A DNA stretch of 41,511 nt from a virus: positions 1-41,511 of the IMG/VR virus record IMGVR_UViG_3300022924_000009. One strand, written 5' to 3'. Below are positions 16,415-22,613 of the stretch, one piece after another; the first letter of the stretch is position 1, and every line of letters starts with the position of its first letter. The position numbers and the translations under genes are program-made. The notes under the pieces are model-generated. The model was not told the origin of the DNA and ran no database searches. It saw nothing but the letters and a program-made list of their open reading frames with translations.

Positions 16415-16786
16415 TTATTTTTTAACCACCGCCCAGCCGATCGACAGGATTTGTTCTACACTGTATTGAGCGAAGGGTACGAGGATGCCGATAGAGCGGA
16501 GGTAATCAACCGTATTTGAATGCAGTGTGTTTATATTGTCCGGAAGGAATTCTTTAACAGGAACTCCTAAATTTAAAATATGGAATTCACTCACGTATCC
16601 TTCACACCCTATTGCTGTAATTAACTCTTCATCCGTCAGGCTGTCAATACTGCGGAGTTGTAAGCAGTCTATCCAATCCAGACCTCTATATCCAACAGCC
16701 TTTACAGATGCATATTTTACATCTATCATGCCTACATCCTGCCCCCAGTACTGTACCGCAAATCTTTCAAAGTCTTGTCTGTTCAT
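16415..16786 (-). CDS. 123-aa hypothetical protein
   Basis: A soluble, acidic protein with mixed helix and strand and several aromatic residues; no catalytic motif, signal peptide or membrane segment. It overlaps the preceding coiled-coil gene by 4 bases (ATGA), indicating translational coupling, and is followed 4 bases later by the next gene. Function unknown. Confidence 0.65.
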   Translation of the reverse strand: MNRQDFERFAVQYWGQDVGMIDVKYASVKAVGYRGLDWIDCLQLRSIDSLTDEELITAIGCEGYVSEFHILNLGVPVKEFLPDNINTLHSNTVDYLRSIGILVPFAQYSVEQILSIGWAVVKK

Positions 16787-16974
16787 TGTATTGCTTGTTT
16801 GAATTGATTCATTTCATCCAGAATTATCTTTGCTGCATAATTTTTTTTCGCCCATTCCACAAGTAAACTATATACCTTCTCTCTGTAGGCTTTAGCTTCT
16901 TTGAGTTCTTCAGTGAGGCGGGTGATTTCTTCCTGTAAAGTATCGGTATATTTTCTACTCTTTCCAGAAAGCAT
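16783..16974 (-). CDS. 63-aa coiled-coil protein
   Basis: The product is almost entirely amphipathic helix (residues 10-60, with DTLQEEITRLTEELKEAKAY forming clear heptads), so it probably forms a dimeric coiled coil. It is coupled by a 4-base overlap to the 123-aa gene that follows; the two may interact. The 84 bases upstream (16975-17058) hold no gene I can support. Confidence 0.55.
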   Translation of the reverse strand: MLSGKSRKYTDTLQEEITRLTEELKEAKAYREKVYSLLVEWAKKNYAAKIILDEMNQFKQAIQ

Positions 16975-17058
16975 TCCACCTGAATAAATAGTTTGATGTT
17001 CTAAGTTTAAATGCGGATTATCTGAAAGTTTTAAATGTGTTTTTTCTTCTGGTAGTTT

Positions 17059-17310
17059 CTAAGAATTATAATTTTCAATATCTTCTTCTTGATGCTTTGT
17101 ATATTCCCTATGCCACTCAGTAAAAGAAGCATCACCAGCAAGTCCGGAAAGCCCAGGCAAAACCGAACCCTTGCCATCTACCTCAAACCGTCTGCCATTA
17201 ATAAAGCTTTCGTTTTCCACCTTGGTGAAAATATTCACATAAGCCAAGGCTCTCTGATCGGATACACCATCCTGCTCGAGCATTTTTAATAATTCTTGTC
17301 TGTGATCCAT
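17059..17310 (-). CDS. 83-aa hypothetical protein
   Basis: The product has a helical N-terminus (about residues 1-30), a Gly-rich centre (GKGSVLPGLSGLAGD) and an acidic helical C-terminus. It is soluble, with no recognised motif. It is preceded by 44 non-coding bases and followed by an 84-base gap. Function unknown. Confidence 0.6.
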   Translation of the reverse strand: MDHRQELLKMLEQDGVSDQRALAYVNIFTKVENESFINGRRFEVDGKGSVLPGLSGLAGDASFTEWHREYTKHQEEDIENYNS

Positions 17311-17354
17311 AACTAATTGAATTTAATGTAAGTGTAAAGCCGGGGCTATTGCAA

Positions 17355-17522
17355 TCAATTGGCGTTAATGTACATGTATGCTGACCCTGCGACTAGAGCC
17401 GTTGCAAGCAATGATACGATTATTAATATAGGCCAAGGTAGCGCGTGCTTACTCATCATGCTGATGGCTATTAAAATAACTACCAAGGCTATTCCTATTA
17501 GTTGATACTCAAAAAGACTCAT
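17355..17522 (-). CDS. 55-aa two-TM protein
   Basis: An ATG at 17522 opens a 55-codon frame whose product is nearly all membrane: helices at about residues 8-23 (IGIALVVILIAISMM) and 30-50 (PWPILIIVSLLATALVAG), joined by a short loop. It overlaps the preceding small membrane gene by 14 bases. Length and hydrophobicity are unlikely by chance. Function unknown. Confidence 0.55.
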   Translation of the reverse strand: MSLFEYQLIGIALVVILIAISMMSKHALPWPILIIVSLLATALVAGSAYMYINAN

Positions 17523-17616
17523 AAATAATTCTTGTTAATTGTGAAAAAGTTAACATTAAAATTATAGCACCGCATACAAATCCTATTGCTGCAATGATGT
17601 AGTAGAATATCTTCAT
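17509..17616 (-). CDS. 35-aa single-TM peptide
   Basis: A short frame from the ATG at 17616, 2 bases after the lipoprotein stop, encodes one hydrophobic helix (FYYIIAAIGFVCGAIILMLTF) with short polar ends. It overlaps the next membrane-protein gene by 14 bases. The run of coupled small membrane genes favours a real product, but the size leaves doubt. Confidence 0.4.
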   Translation of the reverse strand: MKIFYYIIAAIGFVCGAIILMLTFSQLTRIIYESF

Positions 17617-17618
17617 AA

Positions 17619-18014
17619 TTAAAACCCTTTATAGTAAGCCATACCATTATACTTTACTTCGTTGTCTACTTCAGTAATTTTATCAAATTTAGCAGTGAAG
17701 TAAACAAACTTGTTGCCGCTGTAGGTGTAAACCTGAGTAGTGCTGCCAGGAGTCAGGAAAGCGACTATAGAAGCCTCTTTGCCTTGCGGAGCTGTTTCCT
17801 GTTTCACATAACCTGAATCACTTGCATGTGATCCTGAGAAAGCATAGGAGCTTACCACTGTGACAGTAGAACCGTAAGCCACTCGTGAAACGCATTTCAC
17901 ATATAGGCTTTTAAATACCGGCGCTGTTGGTTGTGTAGGTGTTGGCGCTTCGTCTTTGGGTTTGCAGCTAATTAAAGAGGCAATAAGTGCGAGTGATAAA
18001 ATTAAGTTTTTCAT
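17619..18014 (-). CDS. Small lipoprotein, superinfection-exclusion candidate
   Basis: The 131-residue product has a clear lipoprotein signal: MKNLILSLALIASLISC with lipobox LISC at residues 14-17, followed by KPKDEAP and a Thr/Pro linker. Lys and acidic residues soon after the Cys recall the surface-export signal of Bacteroidota lipoproteins. The mature part (about 95 residues) is beta-rich with many Ser, Val and Tyr. Early phage lipoproteins in other systems (for example T5 Llp) block receptors against further infection; that role is an analogy, not shown here. It is in the leftward operon near its promoter, so it is probably expressed early. Confidence 0.75.
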   Translation of the reverse strand: MKNLILSLALIASLISCKPKDEAPTPTQPTAPVFKSLYVKCVSRVAYGSTVTVVSSYAFSGSHASDSGYVKQETAPQGKEASIVAFLTPGSTTQVYTYSGNKFVYFTAKFDKITEVDNEVKYNGMAYYKGF

Positions 18015-18049
18015 GTGATTAGTTTTTTTTTTGGTTAATTAATTTGTTG

Positions 18050-18137
18050 TGACTGTGACAGGAGTCGAACCTGCATCATACAACTGGTTTAAGGTTGGCG
18101 TTCCACCTGTATCGTCATACAAGCCTTGCACACAGTC
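18050..18137 (-). other. tRNA-like element (acceptor and T arm) or coding remnant
   Basis: On the minus strand, GACTGTG (18137-18131) pairs perfectly with CACAGTC (18057-18051), directly next to a well-formed T arm (GCAGG, loop TTCGACT, CCTGT), followed by an A as discriminator. These are the right parts in the right order for an 88-nt tRNA. A possible anticodon arm (CAACC, TTAAACC, AGTTG) has one mismatch and a C at position 37, and no normal D arm forms. Conversely, one frame reads as protein with a 13-codon repeat (LYDDTGGTP and LYDAGSTP) ending at 18043, but without an ATG. I cannot decide between a decayed tRNA and a coding remnant. Confidence 0.35.
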
Positions 18138-18171
18138 CACCACTCCCGACAACTGGCGTGAAGCGGAAGTA

Positions 18172-18405
18172 TTACATTACTTTATAATAAGCGTTCCAAT
18201 AATCATCCATTGTTACAATGGATGCTACTCCTATTAATTCATCTTTTATAGAATCTACTATTTCGCCTGCTTGCCCGCATTCGCTAATCCTTAATACTAG
18301 TTTATCGTCATTATTTGCTATTTCCTTAGCATGAGCAAAATTGTCGGCGTATATCTCTACTTCCGAATTAACTACTAATACTTTTTTGCAGATGCTGTTT
18401 TTCAT
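18172..18405 (-). CDS. 77-aa hypothetical protein, first gene of the leftward arm
   Basis: The in-frame ATG at 18477 lies on the -33 promoter element, so the ATG at 18405 (MKNSICKKVLVV), about 33 bases after the predicted transcription start, is the likely start. The product is soluble and acidic with alternating strands and helices (NFAHAKEIANNDDKLVLRIS). No family recognised. As the promoter-proximal gene it is probably among the first proteins made. A repeat-containing frame continues beyond its stop in another phase (18043-18171), so an ancestral frameshift is possible. Confidence 0.6.
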   Translation of the reverse strand: MKNSICKKVLVVNSEVEIYADNFAHAKEIANNDDKLVLRISECGQAGEIVDSIKDELIGVASIVTMDDYWNAYYKVM

Positions 18406-18444
18406 TTCGTCAGTTGTTTTGTATCCGCTTAGTTGCTGATGATG

Positions 18445-18481
18445 TAAATATACGACTACTTTTGATAATAGATACAAAAAG
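18445..18481 (-). promoter_or_regulatory. Leftward promoter, Bacteroidota type
   Basis: Read on the minus strand: CTTTTTG (18481-18475), a 22-base spacer, then TATATTTA (18452-18445), one base from the TAnnTTTG -7 consensus. The -33 element is inside the left arm of the 29-bp inverted repeat. Transcription should start near 18438, about 33 bases before the ATG at 18405. Confidence 0.65.
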
Positions 18482-18571
18482 TATTAAATATTTTTCACAC
18501 TATATTAATCGCATTGCAAATCAGGTGCTTATAAATAGTTATAAAAATATTTAATACTTTTTGTATCTATT
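18467..18571. promoter_or_regulatory. 29-bp perfect inverted repeat in the divergent control region
   Basis: The left arm (18467-18495) and right arm (18543-18571) are exact reverse complements, separated by 47 bases. Each arm is AT-rich (core GTATTAAATATTTTT) and contains the -33 element of the promoter facing away from the centre, so the two promoters are mirror images with nearly the same spacing (21 and 22 bases). This could be a paired operator or a shared upstream element that balances the two arms. A regulator is not shown; the XRE protein at 15090 is one candidate. Confidence 0.8.
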
Positions 18572-18592
18572 TCGAATTTTTACGTATATTTG
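18558..18592 (+). promoter_or_regulatory. Rightward promoter, Bacteroidota type
   Basis: TTTTTG at 18558-18563, a 21-base spacer, then TATATTTG at 18585-18592, a full match to TAnnTTTG. Transcription should start near 18598, so the first product is the structured RNA and tRNA, followed by the early genes. Confidence 0.75.
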
Positions 18593-18597
18593 TTCAT

Positions 18598-18998
18598 GGC
18601 TAAGGCGTCCCACGGGAAACGATAACCCATAATGAGGTGGCGCAGTTTGCTACTCACCACCTCAGCAGCAAGAAAGCGCAGAAGGCCTTTCGCTATAAGT
18701 TGGAATTTCAAGAGGGTGCCACACACGCTTTGTGATTTTGACTTATAGCAGCGAAATTGAACTACTCCCGCACCTGTTGACAAGACACGGATAGCGTAAT
18801 ACGGATTTATGCTATTGCAGTGAATCCGGCTGTGAAATTCAGCATGCAGAAGGGAGTAGTTCAAGGGAATAAAAATGCGAGAGCGTCCGGCAGGTCCGGC
18901 CTCGCAAAACATTAAGCGCTCAACGATCAGCTCTAATCCGGGTTATCTGGCACCGGGTTCGCTTAATCCTCTGCCGTGTATCCTGGTTGCGGCAGAAT
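18598..18998 (+). ncRNA. Large structured non-coding RNA, about 400 nt, ending at the tRNA
   Basis: No rightward ORF of note occurs here, but long helices follow one another: 18633-18640/18657-18664 (8 bp), 18692-18700/18741-18749 (9 bp), 18757-18769/18852-18864 (13 bp, perfect) enclosing three hairpins that each have a 7-nt loop (18773-18790, 18791-18815 with 9 pairs, 18829-18843), 18876-18881/18901-18906 with an inner CCGG stem, 18911-18918/18960-18967 (8 bp) and 18970-18976/18990-18996 (7 bp). A consensus promoter lies just upstream and a tRNA 3 bases downstream. Large ornate phage RNAs such as GOLLD and ROOL are known beside tRNA genes; whether this belongs to such a family cannot be judged by eye. 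Exact ends are inferred. Confidence 0.65.
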
Positions 18999-18999
18999 G

Positions 19000-19072
19000 G
19001 GGGCTTTAGCTCAGTAGGAAGAGCATCGCACTCATAATGCGACGGTGCATGGTTCGAATCCATGAGGGCCCA
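19000..19072 (+). tRNA. tRNA with CAT anticodon (Met, or Ile if modified)
   Basis: The cloverleaf is clear: D arm GCTC/GAGC with an AGTAGGAA loop; anticodon arm TCGCA/TGCGA with loop CTCATAA (anticodon CAT at 19033-19035); a 5-base variable loop; T arm CATGG/CCATG with loop TTCGAAT; acceptor 3' strand AGGGCCC at 19065-19071. If position 1 is 19000, T8 and A9 are kept but the acceptor has one G/G mismatch; starting at 19001 it pairs fully with wobbles but lacks one linker base. A G-C first pair and no GGG/CCC anticodon stem argue against an initiator. CCA is not encoded. It directly follows the structured RNA and is probably processed from the same transcript. Confidence 0.85.
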
Positions 19073-19098
19073 CAAAATTAATTAACTAATACAACAAC

Positions 19099-19338
19099 AT
19101 GGATAAAGATTTAAAAATACGCTGGAAAGCAATGTGTGACAAGATCAAGGATAGCGGTATGACCAAAACGCACATCCGATCTAAAATAAATGTAGGGCGT
19201 AATGCTCTGCCTTTATACACACAGAAGGCAAAGGGGCACCCTAAGTATCCAAATTATGTTACCGAAAATGTAACAAAGAAACTTGAAAAGTTTTTCACCA
19301 CCCTAAGCAGCGGCAGCGATGAATCCAGCAAAAAATAA
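19099..19338 (+). CDS. 79-aa basic protein, possible small DNA-binding regulator
   Basis: It is the first protein gene of the rightward arm, 26 bases after the tRNA. The product is basic; GMTKTHIRSKINVGRNALPLY (residues about 20-40) looks like a helix-turn-helix, followed by a Lys-rich helix and a Ser-rich tail. It overlaps the next gene by 20 bases. An early transcription factor or nucleic-acid-binding role is inferred from size, charge and place, not from a named family. Confidence 0.6.
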   Translation: MDKDLKIRWKAMCDKIKDSGMTKTHIRSKINVGRNALPLYTQKAKGHPKYPNYVTENVTKKLEKFFTTLSSGSDESSKK

Positions 19339-19630
19339 GATCAAAGCAAAAGACGCAGCCGCCATGCTGAGTTGGCAAGAGCGATGGGAGCTCAGAGTGG
19401 AGTTTGAATCTGACCGGCAAAGTTCCCCATTAAGCTGGAAAAAATGGCTTAATAATACTCACTTAGATATAACAGCAAAGGGAGCCAGGGCCACACTGCT
19501 TGAAGGTGCTATACTGTGGGCTCCATCTAAAAAAGGCCATGATTACTGGCAAAAGAAATTCGACAAATATTTAAACATTCACTTAAACGAACTAAGAACT
19601 GATGAACTCAGCCACCCTAATAACTTCTAA
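19319..19630 (+). CDS. 103-aa hypothetical early protein
   Basis: A soluble helical protein with many Trp and Lys residues (LSWQERWELRVEFESDR at about residues 17-33; a second Trp-rich segment near 40-45). It overlaps both neighbours (20 and 29 bases), consistent with coupled translation in the early operon. No recognised domain. Confidence 0.6.
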   Translation: MNPAKNKIKAKDAAAMLSWQERWELRVEFESDRQSSPLSWKKWLNNTHLDITAKGARATLLEGAILWAPSKKGHDYWQKKFDKYLNIHLNELRTDELSHPNNF

Positions 19631-20522
19631 CGAAATGCCTGCCTGGGTGACATCCCGAAGAACCGCTTTTTATCTTACCCTTTCAGCTATCATCGTGCTA
19701 TTCCCTAATTTCTTTTACATGATGTATAAGATCGGTGGAGATATGCCTATACATGGTCTCAGACTCACTCAGGCGCTTATAGCCGGAGTGTACGTGTCTG
19801 GCAGTATTGCCTACTTTACTTTAAGAGGTGAGACTCGCATAGCTTATGCATTTGCGATATTTGAAATGTTCATCAGCTTTTTCTATTACTGGAACAGGTT
19901 AATGTTTGACGACGCCGGCAATTGGCACATGAACTGGTACATTATACCGGCTTGCTTAATTGCCATGTTTTTGCCATGGTCTGTTAAAAATTATGCGAGT
20001 GTAGTGAGGAAGCCGTCAACAGTTGAAACCGAAGCCCCTACCCTTCATAAAGATAATAAAAGTGTTATTGATAATATAGTAAGCGAAAAAGCTTTTGATC
20101 AGTTGAATCAGTTGGTGTCTATGCTTAAGGAGGGTGAAAAAATAAATGATAATATCTCACAAGGATTTAATAATAGGAACTATACACGTAGTCCTGAAGA
20201 CATCAATATCATTGATAAGCTCTATACAGAAAAAGAAGAGCTACGAGAGCAACATGAAAACCTTAAGGAAAATTATAATATACTTTACGACAAGGTTAAC
20301 TTACTGGAAAAAGAAAAAAATGGAGATGTTGTAATTATAGATTCTAAACTTGTAAAAGCAGAGCAAGAAATACAGCGATTGGAGTCAGAAAAAGAATGGT
20401 ATCGTAGCATCATTGAAGAGTACAACATCGGTAAAGGTAAAGAGAAGGTAAGTCCGATATTCAAAGACACTACCGCCGAAGAAAAAGAAATGTATACCAT
20501 AGATCCCACTAAAGAAGTATAG
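19602..20522 (+). CDS. Four-TM membrane protein with coiled-coil C-terminus
   Basis: The 306-residue product has four hydrophobic helices (about residues 22-44, 53-74, 79-97 and 111-131), then a polar linker and a long coiled coil (about 205-280, with EKEELREQHENLKENYNILY). The N-terminus is probably cytoplasmic, which would put the coiled coil in the cytoplasm. It ends 2 bases before the exonuclease gene. I recognise no family. An early membrane anchor for replication or host takeover, or an exclusion protein, would fit the position; all of these are inference. Confidence 0.65.
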   Translation: MNSATLITSNEMPAWVTSRRTAFYLTLSAIIVLFPNFFYMMYKIGGDMPIHGLRLTQALIAGVYVSGSIAYFTLRGETRIAYAFAIFEMFISFFYYWNRLMFDDAGNWHMNWYIIPACLIAMFLPWSVKNYASVVRKPSTVETEAPTLHKDNKSVIDNIVSEKAFDQLNQLVSMLKEGEKINDNISQGFNNRNYTRSPEDINIIDKLYTEKEELREQHENLKENYNILYDKVNLLEKEKNGDVVIIDSKLVKAEQEIQRLESEKEWYRSIIEEYNIGKGKEKVSPIFKDTTAEEKEMYTIDPTKEV

Positions 20523-20524
20523 CC

Positions 20525-21427
20525 ATGACCCACGACCAAGCCCTTGAATTAATACAGCAGCTTAAGCCCGAAAAGTTACTTAAACTCATCAACAGTCAGG
20601 AGAACCCGAAGCCGATTGTTTTCTTTGATCTGGAAACGGGTGCTGAAAAACCGGATGATTGCGTGGATCCTACCAAAGCAAAAATTTGCTCCATCTCTGT
20701 AATAAAACTACACCTTGACGGGAAGCTTGAGCTAAAGCACAAAATCGTAAACCCCGGCATTGTTATGTGCGATGAAGTGATTGAGATTCACGGCATCACA
20801 AATGAAATAGCCAAAGCCGAACCTACATTTGATAAGTACGCCAAAGGGTTTGCCGCTTTCATTTCTGATTGTGATTTTGCAGGATTCAGCAGTAACAAGT
20901 TCGATAAGCCTATACTTGCCCGTGAGTTACATGCTGCCGGAGTGGATTACGAATCCATCTTTAACAGCGCAAGGTTTATTGACGTTAGAAATATCTATCA
21001 TCACTTTAACCGTCGCCGCCTGCAAGATGCCGCTATGCGATACCTGCAAAAGACCATGAGCGACGCGCATACATCGGCTTACGATTCACTCATTACACTC
21101 GAAGTGATGGAAGCCATGCTGTGGGAACATGAAACGGAGATACCTAAAGATTTGGCCGACATTGAAATTATTTTGGTAGATAATCCTCCTGTTGATTTAT
21201 TCGGCAAGGTAGTTTTAAATAAAGACAGAGAGCCATGTTTCAGCTTCGGCAAACACAAAGGCAAAACAGTTGAATCTGTAATAGGTCCAGGTGGTGAAGA
21301 CGTAGGATATTATGCATGGATGTGCAAAAGTGATTTCCACCCCTTCACCCTGAAAGTAGTTAGCGATTTGAATAATTCATTTAGAAGGCCGAAGACGCCA
21401 TCAGAGGAGGCTAAATCTGATGCGTGA
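20525..21427 (+). CDS. DnaQ-like 3'-5' exonuclease with C-terminal DUF3820-like domain
   Basis: The 300-residue protein has all the DEDDh exonuclease motifs: FDLETG (Asp35, Glu37), IHGIT (88-92), GFSSNKFD (Asp127) and AHTSAYD (His182, Asp187). A short C-terminal module follows (about residues 236-265): FSFGKHKGKTVESVI...GYYAWM, resembling the DUF3820-type segment found in other phage and bacterial exonucleases. It probably acts on DNA during replication or recombination, as proofreading partner, nick-processing enzyme or degrader of host DNA. No polymerase gene is visible, so it would work with a host polymerase. It overlaps the next small gene by 8 bases. Confidence 0.88.
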   Translation: MTHDQALELIQQLKPEKLLKLINSQENPKPIVFFDLETGAEKPDDCVDPTKAKICSISVIKLHLDGKLELKHKIVNPGIVMCDEVIEIHGITNEIAKAEPTFDKYAKGFAAFISDCDFAGFSSNKFDKPILARELHAAGVDYESIFNSARFIDVRNIYHHFNRRRLQDAAMRYLQKTMSDAHTSAYDSLITLEVMEAMLWEHETEIPKDLADIEIILVDNPPVDLFGKVVLNKDREPCFSFGKHKGKTVESVIGPGGEDVGYYAWMCKSDFHPFTLKVVSDLNNSFRRPKTPSEEAKSDA

Positions 21428-21734
21428 TATAACAAAAGCTCACTGGAATGAGCACGGAAATATAAAAAAATCAGCATACAAAGATCTTGATGGACACGAT
21501 CAAATATATGCATGGTTACGCAACTTTGATAAATCAAACGCCTATAAACCCTGTCTGACGTTGGGAGCGCCTAGGGCACGACTTATAACTAATTACCTGA
21601 CAAAAGTTTTAGGGGTTGATGTAAAAGGAATAAAAATGCCTGAACAAACAGCAATAGTATATCAGGATTTTAATTTATTTAAAACGTATGTTAACCACAT
21701 ATGGAAAGAAGGCATACTGAATAGAATGAGTTAA
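21420..21734 (+). CDS. 104-aa hypothetical protein
   Basis: A basic soluble product with no recognised motif; the middle (TLGAPRARLITNYLTKVLG) is helical. It overlaps the exonuclease stop by 8 bases and precedes the SSB-like gene after a 75-base gap, so it belongs to the replication operon. Function unknown. Confidence 0.6.
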   Translation: MRDITKAHWNEHGNIKKSAYKDLDGHDQIYAWLRNFDKSNAYKPCLTLGAPRARLITNYLTKVLGVDVKGIKMPEQTAIVYQDFNLFKTYVNHIWKEGILNRMS

Positions 21735-21809
21735 GGTAACCGGCAACCTGCAAAAGCGGAATAAGCACCTGAAGGCATGAGAACCGGATGGAATAATAAA
21801 AAAAGAAAA

Positions 21810-22544
21810 ATGGAAAGAGGAACAACAAGTGCAGACAATTTTCAAGGCGTAACGTATCTGAAATTTGCAAAAGGAAAGTTTTCTGAAACAGCAACAGCCG
21901 AAACGGAGGGCGCAGTATCAAGAGTGATCGAAAAAGGAGACAACAAAGGGAAAACCGTTTGGGAGCTTTTTCACGGATCGGTAACAGGTCGATTACTTGC
22001 TATCAACACAAGCGTTGGCAAGTACGGTAGAGTATGGACATTTAAAATTGACGTGTCCACGCCAAACAAACCAAAGACTTATCTTTTCCAAACTCAAGCG
22101 TCGTACGGAATCGGAAGAGAAATTTTAAGCCGTCTTAAGAATGCTGATTTATCCATGGACATGAAATTCCAAGGATACTACATCGAAAAAGACAACAAAG
22201 AAGGGGTAACTATTTACCAGCCGTCGGCATCAAAAGCCAAGGGAACACCGGCAGGTAACGACCTCACCAAGGTAGGACAATTCTACAAAAAAGATGGTGA
22301 GCAATTGCCAAAATGGAAAGAAGTTCCTTTTGAAGGAAAAACCCTTTACGACAAAACAGAGGAAACAAACTTTTTAATCGCAATGATTGACAAGGATTTG
22401 AAACCTCATTTACAGGATCAAGGATCTACTGTAAGAGACGCGGCACCGGCTCAAGGTTCTACAGCAGACGCAGGAACAACAGCAGCGCCTACTACGTTCG
22501 CAGCATCCTCCGACAACGCAACAGCAGACGACCTGCCCTTCTAA
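21810..22544 (+). CDS. Single-stranded-DNA-binding-like protein with SSB-type tail
   Basis: I chose the ATG at 21810 (MERGTTSADN), preceded by an A-rich stretch typical of Bacteroidota starts, over an upstream in-frame ATG at 21777. The 244-residue product has a beta-rich basic body (about residues 12-190), then a disordered Ala/Thr/Gln/Gly linker, and ends DDLPF, the acidic tip with which SSB proteins recruit replication and repair partners. I do not see a canonical bacterial SSB OB-fold signature, so this is probably a diverged phage SSB. It lies between exonuclease and ATPase genes and is followed by a strong terminator. Confidence 0.7.
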   Translation: MERGTTSADNFQGVTYLKFAKGKFSETATAETEGAVSRVIEKGDNKGKTVWELFHGSVTGRLLAINTSVGKYGRVWTFKIDVSTPNKPKTYLFQTQASYGIGREILSRLKNADLSMDMKFQGYYIEKDNKEGVTIYQPSASKAKGTPAGNDLTKVGQFYKKDGEQLPKWKEVPFEGKTLYDKTEETNFLIAMIDKDLKPHLQDQGSTVRDAAPAQGSTADAGTTAAPTTFAASSDNATADDLPF

Positions 22545-22547
22545 AAC

Positions 22548-22582
22548 AATAACCCCCGACAATTAAGCCGGGGGTTATTTTT
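22548..22582 (+). terminator. Rho-independent terminator after the SSB-like gene
   Basis: AATAACCCCCG pairs with CGGGGGTTATT (11 bp) around a 10-base loop, ending in a T-run (TTATTTTTC). It begins 3 bases after the stop, so it probably sets SSB-like protein levels apart from the downstream genes. Confidence 0.9.
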
Positions 22583-22613
22583 CACTCACTTAATAGCCGC
22601 ACGGCTTCATATC

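Noticed and set aside
18049-18237. 62-codon plus-strand ORF over the tRNA-like element
   Set aside because: The start reads TGVEPAS, the usual artefact of translating the antisense of a tRNA T arm; it runs against the leftward operon and overlaps the first leftward gene.
18580-18912. 110-codon minus-strand ORF across the structured RNA
   Set aside because: Antisense to the strong helices, starts within the folded region, has Cys/Arg-rich composition unlike its neighbours, and would run through the divergent promoter. Stem-rich DNA often gives such spurious frames.
19000-19072. tRNA gene as a phage attachment site
   Set aside because: No integrase gene is present anywhere and the gene looks intact and transcribed, so there is no support for attP.
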